Made by a program: the position numbers and the translations under genes | The notes under the pieces: model-generated | The model's database searches: none | The model's input: only the letters and a program-made list of their open reading frames with translations | Told to the model about the DNA's origin: nothing | Part shown: one piece after another, positions 57,901-64,000 of the stretch | How the letters are laid out: each line of letters opens with the position of its first letter | Numbering within the stretch: position 1 is the first letter of the stretch | NCBI RefSeq assembly: GCF_016097555.1 | Contig: NC_054702.1 | Location: 110,647,014 to 110,711,013 of the forward strand | DNA length: 64,000 nucleotides | From: Gigantopelta aegis | Taxonomy: Eukaryota > Mollusca > Gastropoda > Neomphalida > Peltospiridae | Reading direction: 5' to 3'

Positions 57901-60484
57901 GATAGATATAGAGAGATCGTTCTGATAGTTTAATAAAAATTTCTCCGTCATTTATATTGACAAAATATGCTACCCTTTTCTGATGCCGAGTAGCCTAATA
58001 ATTTTTTTTTTTTTTAAAGGTTTGAAAGGGGAACATTTAGTGACAGATTTCCTAACAAATTATGGCGTTATTAAAGAAATTCATTTTAATTCTACATCGC
58101 ATTAAATATATTCTGACACTTTGATGTAATATAATTAAAAAATAAAGATTGAACTGGCACATCACTGCAGAGTGACTATGCTTTATATGATAAACTGTCA
58201 TCCCCTTACAACCCCATTGTTCTTGATCGTACATGTGTCATTCATGTGTTAACTCTTAACTACCGTCACTGGTATAAATGAATCTTACAGCGTATTGATA
58301 AATAAAACAGATAACAAACTCTTCATTCTAATTCACTTACAATCCAGAGTTGCAAACATGTAAAATTGCTGTGGACAATGCAGTGGACACTATTTTTCTA
58401 CCGCAAATTTCTTGTTGTGGTCATTTTCTTATTTGCATGGGTTGTATATGCAGGACAGATGGACAGAGACAGACAGACAGAGATGAAACCTATAGTAGGA
58501 CTGGCGGTGGACTAATAAATGAATAAGAAAATGATAGGCAGAGGGTGATAGATGAGAAATATCAATCAAACTTTGAACCACTGTTGTCAGCTTGATTGTC
58601 CAGAATGTGGATGAATGAATGAATGAATGAATGAATGAATGGATGGATGGCAAATAAGAGTGCAAAGTGACAACAGCATACAGTAATTTCCAAACAACTT
58701 ATAGTGACTTATGCTATTAAAACAAGCCACATAAGCCATGTCTGTCAACCAAATCTGAAATTCTAAATATTACCACTGGTGTTAAAACTTGGTGTTCGAC
58801 TGGCTGTCTCCTCAGTGTGTTTACCACGAGCAACGTGAGGACGAACAGAGAAACCAGCATCGCGACGAGGCCAAAGAACACACCCACTGTGAACCACATG
58901 CGCAGGAAATGAGGCTGCCACTGGCCGACCCGCAGAAACGTCCGGTTGAGAGAGTTTGTATACCATCGCAGCTGGCACACCGACAGGGCCACTCCACTCG
59001 TCTCGAGAATGTGGATATATGAACGGGATGTAGATTTCTTTGTCTGAAATAGAAATTTAATAAAATAAGGTATGACAGAAACCAATATTATGCAAAGACA
59101 CGGTAGCGAATAATCATTCACGAGTAGTACAGATTAGAAATTAGCACTAGCTCTTCCACTCACCAAATACGCAGATTTATAAAATAATTATCAAATTTTA
59201 TTTTAATTTGGCGAAATAATTTCAAGTCATGATTGATATTTTGTTGGAATATAACCGTGGGTTTCGACAATGTCTGAAGTTTAAGTTTGAGGCTCTTCAA
59301 GGAACAGTACTCTAGTACACAGTCTACATAGTTAAAACAAGCAAAGAAAGCAAGATTGAACTTGACCCACTCATAAACACGGCACATTTCTTAACACTCT
59401 TTTTTCTATGATTTTCAAAGACTGTCATTTGAAAGTAAACTTGATTTTAAAAACTATCTTTGTCTGTTCAGTACAGCTGAGAACAGGCTGTACTGCTATC
59501 TGGTTATTGAAGTCACATGATTGTCACGGCGTCTGCTGGCAAAACTCTTTACAAATTACAGATACTTACCAAAAATATATGGTCCTTATATGTTTTAACA
59601 TAAATATCTTTCTGGATTTCTGTTTATATATTTATTAAAACTCAGAATGCAGCTTACATTTTTCAACCAAACAATTTTACCAAATTATAACCAGTCATCA
59701 AAAATGTTATATTCATTTTCCAAAAGTGTTTTCTGTTAACATTGGTTCTCGAGGACTTCATTTTCTAATTTGCCTTAAAATATTTTAAATCATTTTTATA
59801 AATTATTATAAGTACATGTTTTGATACAACACTAAAAGGCTTTGTGTTGGGAAGTTTGGGCTGTAAGCTATATCACCAATTAACGTTTCACTCACCAAAA
59901 AAGTAACGTAGTCAACAATATTTACAACTGATACATGCTACATGTTTTGACGCATGTGCGGTAAACTTTACTGCATAGCGGTCAGTTTAGTGCTCATTTG
60001 AAGCAAAGAATTATAAATAAAAAGGTAGCTATTTAGATAACAACTGTCTGTTTATAAATATAGATATGCTTTAGAACCAAATGCTTATGGCAGTTATGCG
60101 TGCACCGAAACTGGCTCACCCATGATATCACTCAGTTTCAGGTTTCCCTGCTGTGATGTTCTCTCCATGTGAAATAAGATTCTTTATGATGTAGTTGGTA
60201 ACTGGTAAAATATATATTACAAAACAAAAATATGTAGAGTTCTAGGATTAAAACCCCCCAAAACAACCAAACAACAGAAACACTCAATGGCATTAATGAC
60301 ATCAGAAATGTATTATACTATTAATGTAACAATGAAACTGTTTGGAAAAAAGTACATTTTAAAGAATAAAGTTTGCCAATAAGTAATGTTTTATTAGAAA
60401 TACTGGTACCTTAAGGAAAACATCCAAAAGATACAGAGATGACCAAAAACCAAGCACCAGGGCTATCCATGTTGTTTGCAGCAT
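42723..60484 (-). CDS. MBTPS2: Membrane-bound transcription factor site-2 protease, whole gene span (nine coding exons)
   Basis: This is the intramembrane zinc metalloprotease of the Golgi (family M50) that makes the second cut in SREBP and ATF6, releasing their transcription-factor domains. Nine exons (60422-60484, 58774-59043, 56625-56728, 55425-55671, 53565-53745, 52826-52920, 50782-50977, 50027-50102, 42723-42942) join in one frame to 483 residues. The human protein has 519; much of the difference is a Ser-rich linker absent here. HEVGH (residues 136-140) supplies two zinc-binding His and the catalytic Glu. ALDGQ (Asp432) supplies the third ligand. Several hydrophobic membrane segments and a Cys-rich lumenal loop encoded by exons 5-7 are present. 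The start has A at -3. The last intron holds a DIRS retrotransposon. The gene is probably functional. Confidence 0.96.
43260..43501 (+). repeat. Two-module repeat flanking the DIRS element on the left
   Basis: The modules at about 43265 and 43407 contain CCCCAGA.AATCAT.GTA-type and AAGTTTTAGAAC blocks. The second ends GAAGATAGACTTCAAAGTGG immediately before the DIRS edge. Its counterpart is at 49562-49890. Confidence 0.7.
43502..43605. repeat. DIRS left (3') terminal repeat
   Basis: Starts AGTGTTTTCTCTTTTATAG and continues through TTCTTCTACTGCATACTGCT and CACATGACTGTAACTTCC, both of which recur reverse-complemented near 49200-49275. The right copy has a short extra segment between these two blocks. 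Confidence 0.85.
43647..43731. repeat. DIRS internal complementary region
   Basis: Two adjoining blocks complementary to the two outer edges of the element (38 bp and 34 bp, both perfect), separated by 13 bases. In the accepted DIRS model this region templates joining of the ends into a circle before recombinase-mediated integration. Confidence 0.88.
44311..45600 (-). pseudogene. DIRS tyrosine recombinase, with TAG and lost catalytic arginines
   Basis: This frame overlaps the end of the RT-RNase H frame by a few hundred bases, as in DIRS1 elements; the 5' boundary given is approximate. An N-terminal SAM-like/core-binding part (STTAAYNIRWLCFHQWC) is followed by the catalytic domain. An in-frame TAG at 44697-44695 separates the last ~130 codons. 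The first catalytic Arg position (before VSELHAL) is Cys (44907-44905). The Arg of the HxxR box is His (HELHAL, 44514-44512). The nucleophile region near FANYYLRD is kept. It continues to the stop at 44311. It cannot encode an active recombinase as it stands. Confidence 0.88.
45369..47291 (-). pseudogene. DIRS reverse transcriptase-RNase H, interrupted by a TGA
   Basis: RT motifs are visible in order: LKDAYLHVPMD (first catalytic Asp), LPFGISIAPWLF and FYPYLDDCLM (YxDD box). The RNase H part shows FVDASLEGWG, INLLELLAV, VATDSTTAEAY and NVLADTLSRP, so all four acidic residues are present. The region C-terminal to RNase H ends at 45369. Upstream, 47291-47100 encodes the usual N-terminal segment (LRRYWRNWETLCQDPFV), cut from the rest by an in-frame TGA at 47099-47097. 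The frame is otherwise open for 1.7 kb, so decay is moderate. Confidence 0.9.
47318..48910 (-). pseudogene. DIRS gag-like ORF, two frame changes
   Basis: Begins at ATG 48910 with a Cys-rich segment (CLCCKKF ... CDLC) followed by a Ser/Pro/Arg-rich linker. This frame ends at 48191. Similar-quality sequence continues in a second frame across about 48290-47990, then returns to the first frame to about 47318, ending in a basic Arg/Pro tail (PPSRRFPDRRPSGPPAR) suited to nucleic-acid binding. Two opposing frame changes are therefore present. Identification as gag rests on position and composition, since gag proteins of DIRS elements are poorly conserved. Confidence 0.7.
49254..49380. repeat. DIRS right (5') terminal repeat with an 18-G run
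   Basis: Contains the reverse complement of the left terminal repeat core, followed outward by about 80 bases not present in the left repeat, including 18 consecutive G at 49324-49341. Its outermost 34 bases are copied in inverted orientation in the internal complementary region at 43698-43731. Confidence 0.85.
49381..49890 (+). repeat. Right flank of the same repeat, plus two further modules
   Basis: The sequence just right of the DIRS edge (GGAAAAACATTGCACAGATA ... AATCGGTATTAGAAAA) resembles 49790-49840 (GGAAAAATGTATGGACAGAC ... AATCAGTATTAAAA). Modules at about 49568 and 49712 contain AAGTTTCAGAAC and AAGTTTTAGAAC. Confidence 0.65.
50027..50102 (-). CDS. MBTPS2: MBTPS2 coding exon 8
   Basis: This 76-bp exon has acceptor CCTTTTCAG and donor TGCAA|GTATCC; it enters in phase 1 and ends in phase 2. 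It encodes VSVVNYVPKS and LNLPYIMETFCK, aligned with VSITSFIPRF and IDLPVVVETFVK. The split Lys codon is completed by exon 9 about 7.1 kb away, across the intron that contains the DIRS element. Confidence 0.93.
50782..50977 (-). CDS. MBTPS2: MBTPS2 coding exon 7
   Basis: The acceptor is CTGTTGTAG and the donor is TTCAG|GTATGT; it starts in phase 0 and ends in phase 1. It encodes YACLPARTT, CKLQSDC and LFLGHPVDLFYS, aligned with HTCLPARKA, CRTNKDC and LYVGHPLHLHYT of the human protein. It continues the Cys-rich lumenal loop. Confidence 0.95.
51036..51310 (-). mobile_element. SINE, tail type A, nearly full length
   Basis: On the minus strand, TAGCCTAGTGGTAAAG (A-box) starts near 51306. The body and the tail TTACCAAATGTGTGACATCC ... 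CATTAAACAAAACAAAC follow. It lies in MBTPS2 intron 6, in the gene's sense. Confidence 0.8.
51606..51668 (+). mobile_element. SINE tail type B fragment
   Basis: CGCCATATAACTGAAAATAA followed by ATGTGTTGAGTGCGTCCTTA matches the tail of the minus-strand SINE at 3897-4110. Confidence 0.7.
52826..52920 (-). CDS. MBTPS2: MBTPS2 coding exon 6
   Basis: The acceptor is a pyrimidine-rich CTCTTGGCAG at 52921 and the donor is CACT|GTAAGT. This acceptor was preferred over the nearer TTCCAG at 52911 because only it fits the phase-1 end of exon 5. It encodes STVDFVDCCNVTSNTHLCF, matching the Cys-rich loop (STECCN...VCF) of the human protein. Confidence 0.9.
53020..53200 (+). repeat. Dispersed repeat module with (GACA)n tail
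   Basis: CAGCTCAATATCTTGACGCA and GTCAAACTTGATCTGTAAC match the 56.2-kb repeat; it ends in AGACAGACAGACAGACAGAT. It lies in MBTPS2 intron 5. Confidence 0.7.
53565..53745 (-). CDS. MBTPS2: MBTPS2 coding exon 5
   Basis: The acceptor is TTCATCTAG and the donor is AAAAA|GTGAGT; it starts in phase 0 and ends in phase 1. It encodes the lumenal/PDZ-like region with GPRGLLAGE and DCPVTNIDSW, matching GPRGLF and DCPVTNVQDW of the human enzyme. Confidence 0.96.
54718..54850. repeat. Dispersed repeat, copy 1
   Basis: TTCAACCAACGAACGTTTTC, GACATGGCCATTTGGTTTAA, CGTGAAGC and CAAACCAGTCT-like blocks match 57578-57725. It is a non-coding repeat of unknown type in MBTPS2 intron 4. Confidence 0.7.
55425..55671 (-). 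CDS. MBTPS2: MBTPS2 coding exon 4
   Basis: The acceptor is TTAAAACAG and the donor is GAAGAA|GTAAGT; it enters in phase 2 and ends in phase 0. It encodes EQVRVNGFGIFMFVMYPGAF, close to the family-wide EQVRFNGFGIFLF, then PLRQLRIYCAGVWHNF and a hydrophobic segment. It matches the conserved core of site-2 protease over its whole length. Confidence 0.97.
56215..56605 (+). repeat. Dispersed repeat with two ~150-bp modules and a tetranucleotide-like tail
   Basis: Each module contains CATAACTCTG.CAAA, CCATTAAAGTCAAA.TTG and CAGTATCTTGAGGCATT-like blocks. After the second comes GGGATAGACGGATG and ATGAAACCTATAGT. Related pieces lie at 53020-53200, 57205-57330 and 58440-58520. Confidence 0.75.
56625..56728 (-). 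CDS. MBTPS2: MBTPS2 coding exon 3, zinc-binding HExxH
   Basis: The acceptor is TTGTTTCAG and the donor is TCCG|GTAATA; it starts in phase 0 and ends in phase 2. It carries the catalytic motif GILHEVGHAVAAVR; HEVGH lies at 56656-56642. In M50 proteases the two His bind zinc and the Glu activates water. The preceding GVNLPTSQISYYLLTLLV is the hydrophobic helix holding the active site in the membrane. Confidence 0.97.
56912..57200 (+). mobile_element. Second copy of the poly(A) retroposon, 5'-truncated
   Basis: GTATAGTAGGTGGTTACAAG and the following ~285 bases match 36595-36875 closely, including CAGAAGTAACTACTGAACAC and the A-rich end. It lacks the first ~70 bases. It lies in MBTPS2 intron 2, inside or next to another repeat family. 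Confidence 0.8.
57205..57330 (+). repeat. Partial dispersed repeat module
   Basis: GAGCCATAACTCTG (twice), CACCATAAAAGTCAAACTTG and TTTCAGCTCAATATTGTGAA match the 56.2-kb repeat modules. It immediately follows the poly(A) retroposon at 56912-57200. Confidence 0.65.
57578..57725. repeat. Dispersed repeat, copy 2
   Basis: TTCAGCCAGCAAATGTTTCG, GACGTGGCCATTTGGTTTAC and AAACCAGTCTGGCG match the 54.7-kb copy in the same orientation. It lies in MBTPS2 intron 2. Confidence 0.7.
58440..58520 (+). repeat. 3' end fragment of the two-module dispersed repeat
   Basis: GGACAGATGGACAGAGACAG and ATGAAACCTATAGTAGGACT followed by GGACTAATAA match the end of the repeat at 56.5-56.6 kb. Confidence 0.55.
58611..58650. 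repeat. (TGAA/TGGA)n microsatellite
   Basis: About ten tetranucleotide units within MBTPS2 intron 2, near the 3' end of a dispersed repeat. Confidence 0.9.
58774..59043 (-). CDS. MBTPS2: MBTPS2 coding exon 2
   Basis: Encodes residues 22-111. The acceptor is CTATTTCAG and the donor is CAGTG|GTAATA; both ends are phase 0. It contains the conserved region around LRWYTNSLNR (compare HIRWQTAVFNR in the human protein) and a long hydrophobic span (VGVFFGLVAMLVSLFVLTLL) that is a membrane segment. The Ser-rich run found in vertebrate orthologues after this segment is absent. Confidence 0.95.
59044..60421 (-). other. MBTPS2: MBTPS2 intron 1
   Basis: 1.4 kb, AT-rich, with a GT start and a pyrimidine-rich AG end; no repeats or RNA genes recognised. 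Confidence 0.7.
60422..60484 (-). CDS. MBTPS2: MBTPS2 coding exon 1
   Basis: This exon holds the ATG at 60484-60482 and 21 codons forming a hydrophobic N-terminal membrane segment (WIALVLGFWSSLYLLD), as in other site-2 proteases. The donor is GGAT|GTTTTC, weaker than consensus, and phase is 0. The start has A at -3. No AUG further upstream was judged in frame and linked. Confidence 0.85.
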
Positions 60485-60927
60485 TCTACTCCAACTCTAC
60501 TGAGTGTCTCTTCATTTCCTCAGCAACATGTGGTTCAAAATCAATAACAATATGCAATGTCTTGAAATAAAATATGAATCATGTCTGATGCAAAACTATT
60601 TTGTGATTCATTGAAATGTTTTAACACATAGGGCCTACACTATTTGCAAATAAAAAAGTAACAATTAAGATATTCATTTTGTAATTCGATTGTTTGTTTA
60701 TATCAATACTCAGATATATATTACAAACCACTATGAAGAGCAGGTGCACGGAAAGTAGGTCATGTTTTGATAAGGAGTAAATATAGCACATGTTTTGATT
60801 GGGTAATATAGTACTATTATCTAAACAATATATAATGTTTTCCCAAGCACGCGCTTTCAAGTTTCATTAAATAAATAAATAATAATAAATAAAAAACAAA
60901 TAGAAGTAAATAATATTGATACTACTA

Positions 60928-60940
60928 CTACTGCTACTGC

Positions 60941-60989
<49 letters not shown>

Positions 60990-61015
60990 ACTACTACTAC
61001 TACTACTACTACTAC

Positions 61016-61047
<32 letters not shown>

Positions 61048-61092
61048 GTCGTCGTCGTCGTCGTCGTCGTCGTCATCGTTGTTATTATAAAG
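60928..61092. repeat. Compound triplet microsatellite (ACT, GCT, TAC, TTA, TCG)
   Basis: Consecutive blocks of (ACT/GCT), (GCT)~12, (TAC)~8, (TTA)~12 and (TCG)~8, each a single-base change from the last. It lies about 450 bases upstream of the MBTPS2 start codon, in the presumed promoter or 5' flank. Confidence 0.95.
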
Positions 61093-61100
61093 CGTTTATC

Positions 61101-61200
61101 AGTCTCGAATTTACCTCAGTGGTGTCGTGGTTAAGCTTCAGGCTGGTAGGTACGAGGTTCGCATCCTAGTGCCAGATCCCTCCCAGAGTGAGTTTAACGA
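61101..61200 (+). mobile_element. tRNA-derived SINE head, second family
   Basis: A-box-like CAGTGGTGTCGTGGTTAAGC and B-box-like GAGGTTCGCATCC are separated by GGCTGGTAGGTACG. The same family recurs near the right end of the window on the minus strand. No clear 3' end is seen. Confidence 0.65.
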
Positions 61201-61233
61201 GTGTGTATTGATCATTAACAGTCATGGTGGAGC

Positions 61234-61271
61234 GGGGGGTGCTGACGGGGGTGAGGGGGGGGAGGGGGAGG
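61234..61271 (+). promoter_or_regulatory. Candidate G-quadruplex tract upstream of MBTPS2
   Basis: Five G-runs (6, 5, 8, 5, 2) separated by short loops lie on the plus strand, about 750 bases upstream of the MBTPS2 ATG and thus on the non-sense strand of that gene. The sequence fits an intramolecular quadruplex. A regulatory effect is only a possibility. Confidence 0.5.
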
Positions 61272-61274
61272 TCT

Positions 61275-62667
61275 AGCATCCCAATAATTCTGATTCAAAA
61301 ATGTTATTGGTAGTAAATCTTAAGGCAGAGATTAATTTTACTTGTAGAATGCAAGCAATTGCATTTCAAGACATCTAGTGGGGTTTTTTTATTTTACGGA
61401 GGAATATACCTTCGAACCCCCTGTCACGGGGATCCTATAATACCTGTAACTGAATAAAACATGATTATCCAAATATCTCTCCTAACTGTATATCTATTTG
61501 ATCTCTCTGTATCGGGCAGTCTAATACCCGAGTGGCTCGGCTCTAGGTATAATCAGAGATAAGATCTGATGTAAGTATATATATGTAGCCATTTAGTTCA
61601 CTAGAAAACACAACAAAACACAATACACTTTGGAATCTGTATTAACACTACGCTGACAAATGTACTTGCCGCAGTAGTTAATTAACAACAACAAATAATA
61701 ACAACCCAGAACTAATCACTTAATTAGTTAATCACTAGGTGTCTAGTTTACACAATATTCTAATCACTTCACCGTGATACAACACCCACACGTGTGATAA
61801 TTGAGAAACGCTGCCAGGGAACTTAATTAATAAAGGAATTACAACTCTATTCCTAACTGGTTAATTTTTAATTAACCCTTAAATACTCATTCAGTAACCT
61901 TGTAATACAGAATTAATACTGGTACATATCCCAATAAAGACAATAACCTACAGTTTACCTAGGTCCTCTAGGATGACTGGCTAAGCTTTAATATTTTAGA
62001 ACAGTGAAGCCTACAATTTACTTCGTCAGATTACCGGAGACACTGTCTAAATAATATTGGTATCATACAGTATTAAAATATTTAAAGTCACATCAATCAC
62101 CTCAAGAGCAGAAAAATATATTTACCAGTCCAGTCGGACTACGTTCCCCGGGAGCCTTCCAATGTTTCTCCTCGATATCTCTAAAATCCTATCTATTTAT
62201 TCAAAAATCTCAGAGACAGCGAATATCGCCTGGGGGCACAACGCGGTACCTCACCTATCATGTGATATTTCCACAACTCGCGGAGACGGTATATTTTCTT
62301 AGATGGCCAGACTTACTTTCGCCAGCTCGCTAGAATTACCCCGGTCGTAAACCGCACTACCGGAGTTATTAGGTAACTACTGGCCACATGGCCTCCACAC
62401 TTGGTCTAAGTGCATATTGGGACGCAGCTCTACCACGTCGCGCGGGGGTATTACGTAACCAAGCTGCACACGACCCTCTAAAACAATTAACATAGCCACA
62501 GGCGAAAAGATAAGAGCATGCACCGTCACACACCCCTAGAAACTTTGCTTTGCGCCCTCGATATCAGTCAGCCCCTCCCCAATGTCTACTTGTCTCCGCC
62601 GTACAGGGTCTGCGTAAGGCCATACTATCGACTTAAAAGTATTTGTTTAACAACTAAGCCACTGTCC
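61275..62667. other. MBTPS2 upstream flank, unclassified repeat-like sequence
   Basis: From TGTCACGGGGATCCTATAAT (61421) the sequence has the feel of an old LTR or other mobile-element remnant, and from 62130 to 62640 it is markedly GC- and CpG-richer than the rest of the window. No terminal repeats or ORFs were established. Confidence 0.35.
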
Positions 62668-63210
62668 TGAATGAATGATGAATGAATGTTTAACGACACC
62701 CCAGCACAGAAATACACATCGGCTATTGGGTGTCACAAATGGTAAGTATATAAAAATATCATTTAAATATATTTATGTAAAACCACAGTGCAAGGAGCTG
62801 CAGGTGAAAAGTACAATACAATACATAAAATCAAGGTAAGTATATTTTAAAACTTTGTATAGAAGTCAAAGTGTTTTAAAAACTTTACAATTAATTCTGG
62901 ATGGAATTTAAAAGACTCCAAGACACCTCTGTTGCCAAATATATCACTTCTCGTCGGCTTCAGATGATTACACTCCACCAAAATGTGGCGCAGTCAGTGT
63001 ACACTGACAATGTTTACACTGGGGGGGGGGGGGGGGGGGGGGTTCCTTCTTTAAAATAAGTGAATGCGTCAAATATGTATGGCCGATGCGGGCACGGCAC
63101 AAGACTACTTCATCCTTCCTGCATCGCCTGTAGGATGATGCCATTCTCCCAGGACTCCACTGTCCTGGACAAAGTCCAGATAGTTGAGATGTGTACCCAA
63201 GACAACGTGC
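62668..63210 (-). mobile_element. LINE 3' remnant (C-terminal ORF2 end and 3' tail), frameshifted
   Basis: On the minus strand, translation gives DEVVLCRARIGHTYLTHSL then, after a G22 run, CKHCQC...T and in another frame RHILVECNHLKPTRSDIFGN, ending at a TAA near 62852. This RIGHT-TH ... CxxC ... HILVEC arrangement is the C-terminal end of many LINE ORF2 proteins (I/Jockey/CR1-like; clade not resolved). The 3' tail ends with GGTGTCGTTAAACATTCATT. A frame change near 62995 and the 5' truncation make it inactive. Confidence 0.8.
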
Positions 63211-63754
63211 TTGGATCTTAATTAATTTATTTCAATGAATCGGCGTGAATTCCTAGTACTGACCTAACCTATAGCACTACATGTATGCTAAAACATGTTC
63301 GATATAGAGGGTAATTATTATTTTGGAAGTTGTTACCCCCCAAAAAACAACAACAACACAACAACAACAAACAAACAACAACAACAACGCCAAACAACCA
63401 AAAACAAACTAAAACAACAACAACAACCACAACAATAACCGAACACTCCAAATAAAAACAAATATCAATGTAGCTAGTTCAAAACCCGGTTATTGATAGA
63501 TTTGACTGTGAGTTGACTTCAGTGGTTTTTATGTTTAATATAGTTTTTGTCTTAGCGTATTTACATTCTAAATAGAGCGTTACGATTGTCAGATTCTATA
63601 TGTGGATATATTTATTTATACTTATTTTCGTGATTCAAATACGCTTCCTGGGCACACACCTCAACTATCTGAAGAGTGACGGGTTAGTGGTTAGATAGAA
63701 AGAAATGTGGGTTGAAGCCGCTATCATTTCATTTCAACATATCTTAGCTACTGG

Positions 63755-63914
63755 GTTACTCGCGCTGGGTGTGAGCCGGTACCTACCAGCCTTATGTCTG
63801 ATGGCTTAACGACGACATCACCAAGGCCGACATGGAGCCGGTATCAGGATGTGAACCCAGTACCTACCAGTCTTATGATCGATGGCTTAATCCCTACACA
63901 ACTGAGGCCGGTGT
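63755..63914 (-). mobile_element. Two tandem tRNA-derived SINE heads, second family
   Basis: Read on the minus strand, CTCAGTTGTGTAGGGATTAA, GACTGGTAGGTACTGGGTTC then GGCCTTGGTGATGTCGTCGT and GGCTGGTAGGTACCGG show two successive copies of the head at ~75-bp spacing. This is a dimeric SINE or a tandem duplication. Confidence 0.7.
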
Positions 63915-64000
63915 ATTTCAATAATTTTAATAACGTTTAGTAAGTAATACTTGTTATTGACCGGAAGTTTAAAAATAATTGTGGGATATACCGACTTGCA

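Noticed and set aside
60867..61134. Poly-Leu and poly-Ser ORFs on opposite strands
   Set aside because: Translation of the compound triplet microsatellite; no supporting context.
61421..62640. Possible solo LTR starting TGTCACGGGG
   Set aside because: No matching second LTR, target duplication or defined 3' end was found, so it is left as unclassified flank.
63269..63451. Val/Leu/Cys-rich minus-strand ORF suggesting a membrane peptide
   Set aside because: Derived from an (ACA/AAC)n simple-sequence region; no gene structure.
1..64000. A new multi-gene defence or metabolic system
   Set aside because: The window holds two ordinary-looking animal genes plus repeats; no clustered unknown genes or conserved co-oriented ORFs support such a system.

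Overview
This is a window of intron-rich, AT-rich animal nuclear DNA. The organism is most likely a mollusc. That is an inference from the SINE and minisatellite content and from the invertebrate style of the site-2 protease gene; the species is not determinable from this window. There are no bacterial operons, rRNA genes or CRISPR arrays.

Two protein-coding genes can be supported, and they are convergent. (1) A plus-strand gene has four consecutive, phase-compatible exons (14199-14464, 19967-21017, 25122-25257, 25970-29303). They encode at least 1594 residues of a largely disordered, Ser/Pro-rich protein that I do not recognise. Its 5' end lies upstream, in unresolved sequence or outside the window. 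(2) A minus-strand gene is MBTPS2, the membrane-bound transcription factor site-2 protease. It has nine coding exons from the ATG at 60484 to the stop at 42723 and encodes 483 residues, with the HEVGH zinc motif and the C-terminal LDG motif. Every exon junction has GT/AG and a compatible phase.

Much of the rest is repetitive. The last MBTPS2 intron carries a 5.9-kb DIRS-type tyrosine-recombinase retrotransposon (43502-49380). Its terminal repeats and internal complementary region are still recognisable, but its gag, RT-RNase H and recombinase frames are all broken. Two frameshifted Tc1/mariner DD34E transposons (7608-9212 and 14881-16373) lie upstream of and inside the plus-strand gene. Other repeats include at least two tRNA-derived SINE families (one with interchangeable 3' tails), a SINE-like element with a perfect 16-bp target duplication, a LINE 3' remnant whose tail resembles the SINE tail, TTAA-flanked MITE-like elements and hAT-like elements.

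Minisatellites are prominent. There is a 26-bp array split by an inserted element (17.1-19.3 kb), an alternating 48/49-bp array (32.1-33.6 kb), a 47-bp array that is largely stop-free in all three forward frames (38.3-40.3 kb), a 39-bp array just 3' of MBTPS2, a 31-bp array beside an exon donor, and a compound triplet microsatellite upstream of MBTPS2.

I did not find a convincing new multi-gene system. The most informative items are the DIRS element with its preserved replication architecture and a related unoccupied sequence nearby, the shared SINE/LINE tails, and the unidentified 1.6-kilo-residue protein.
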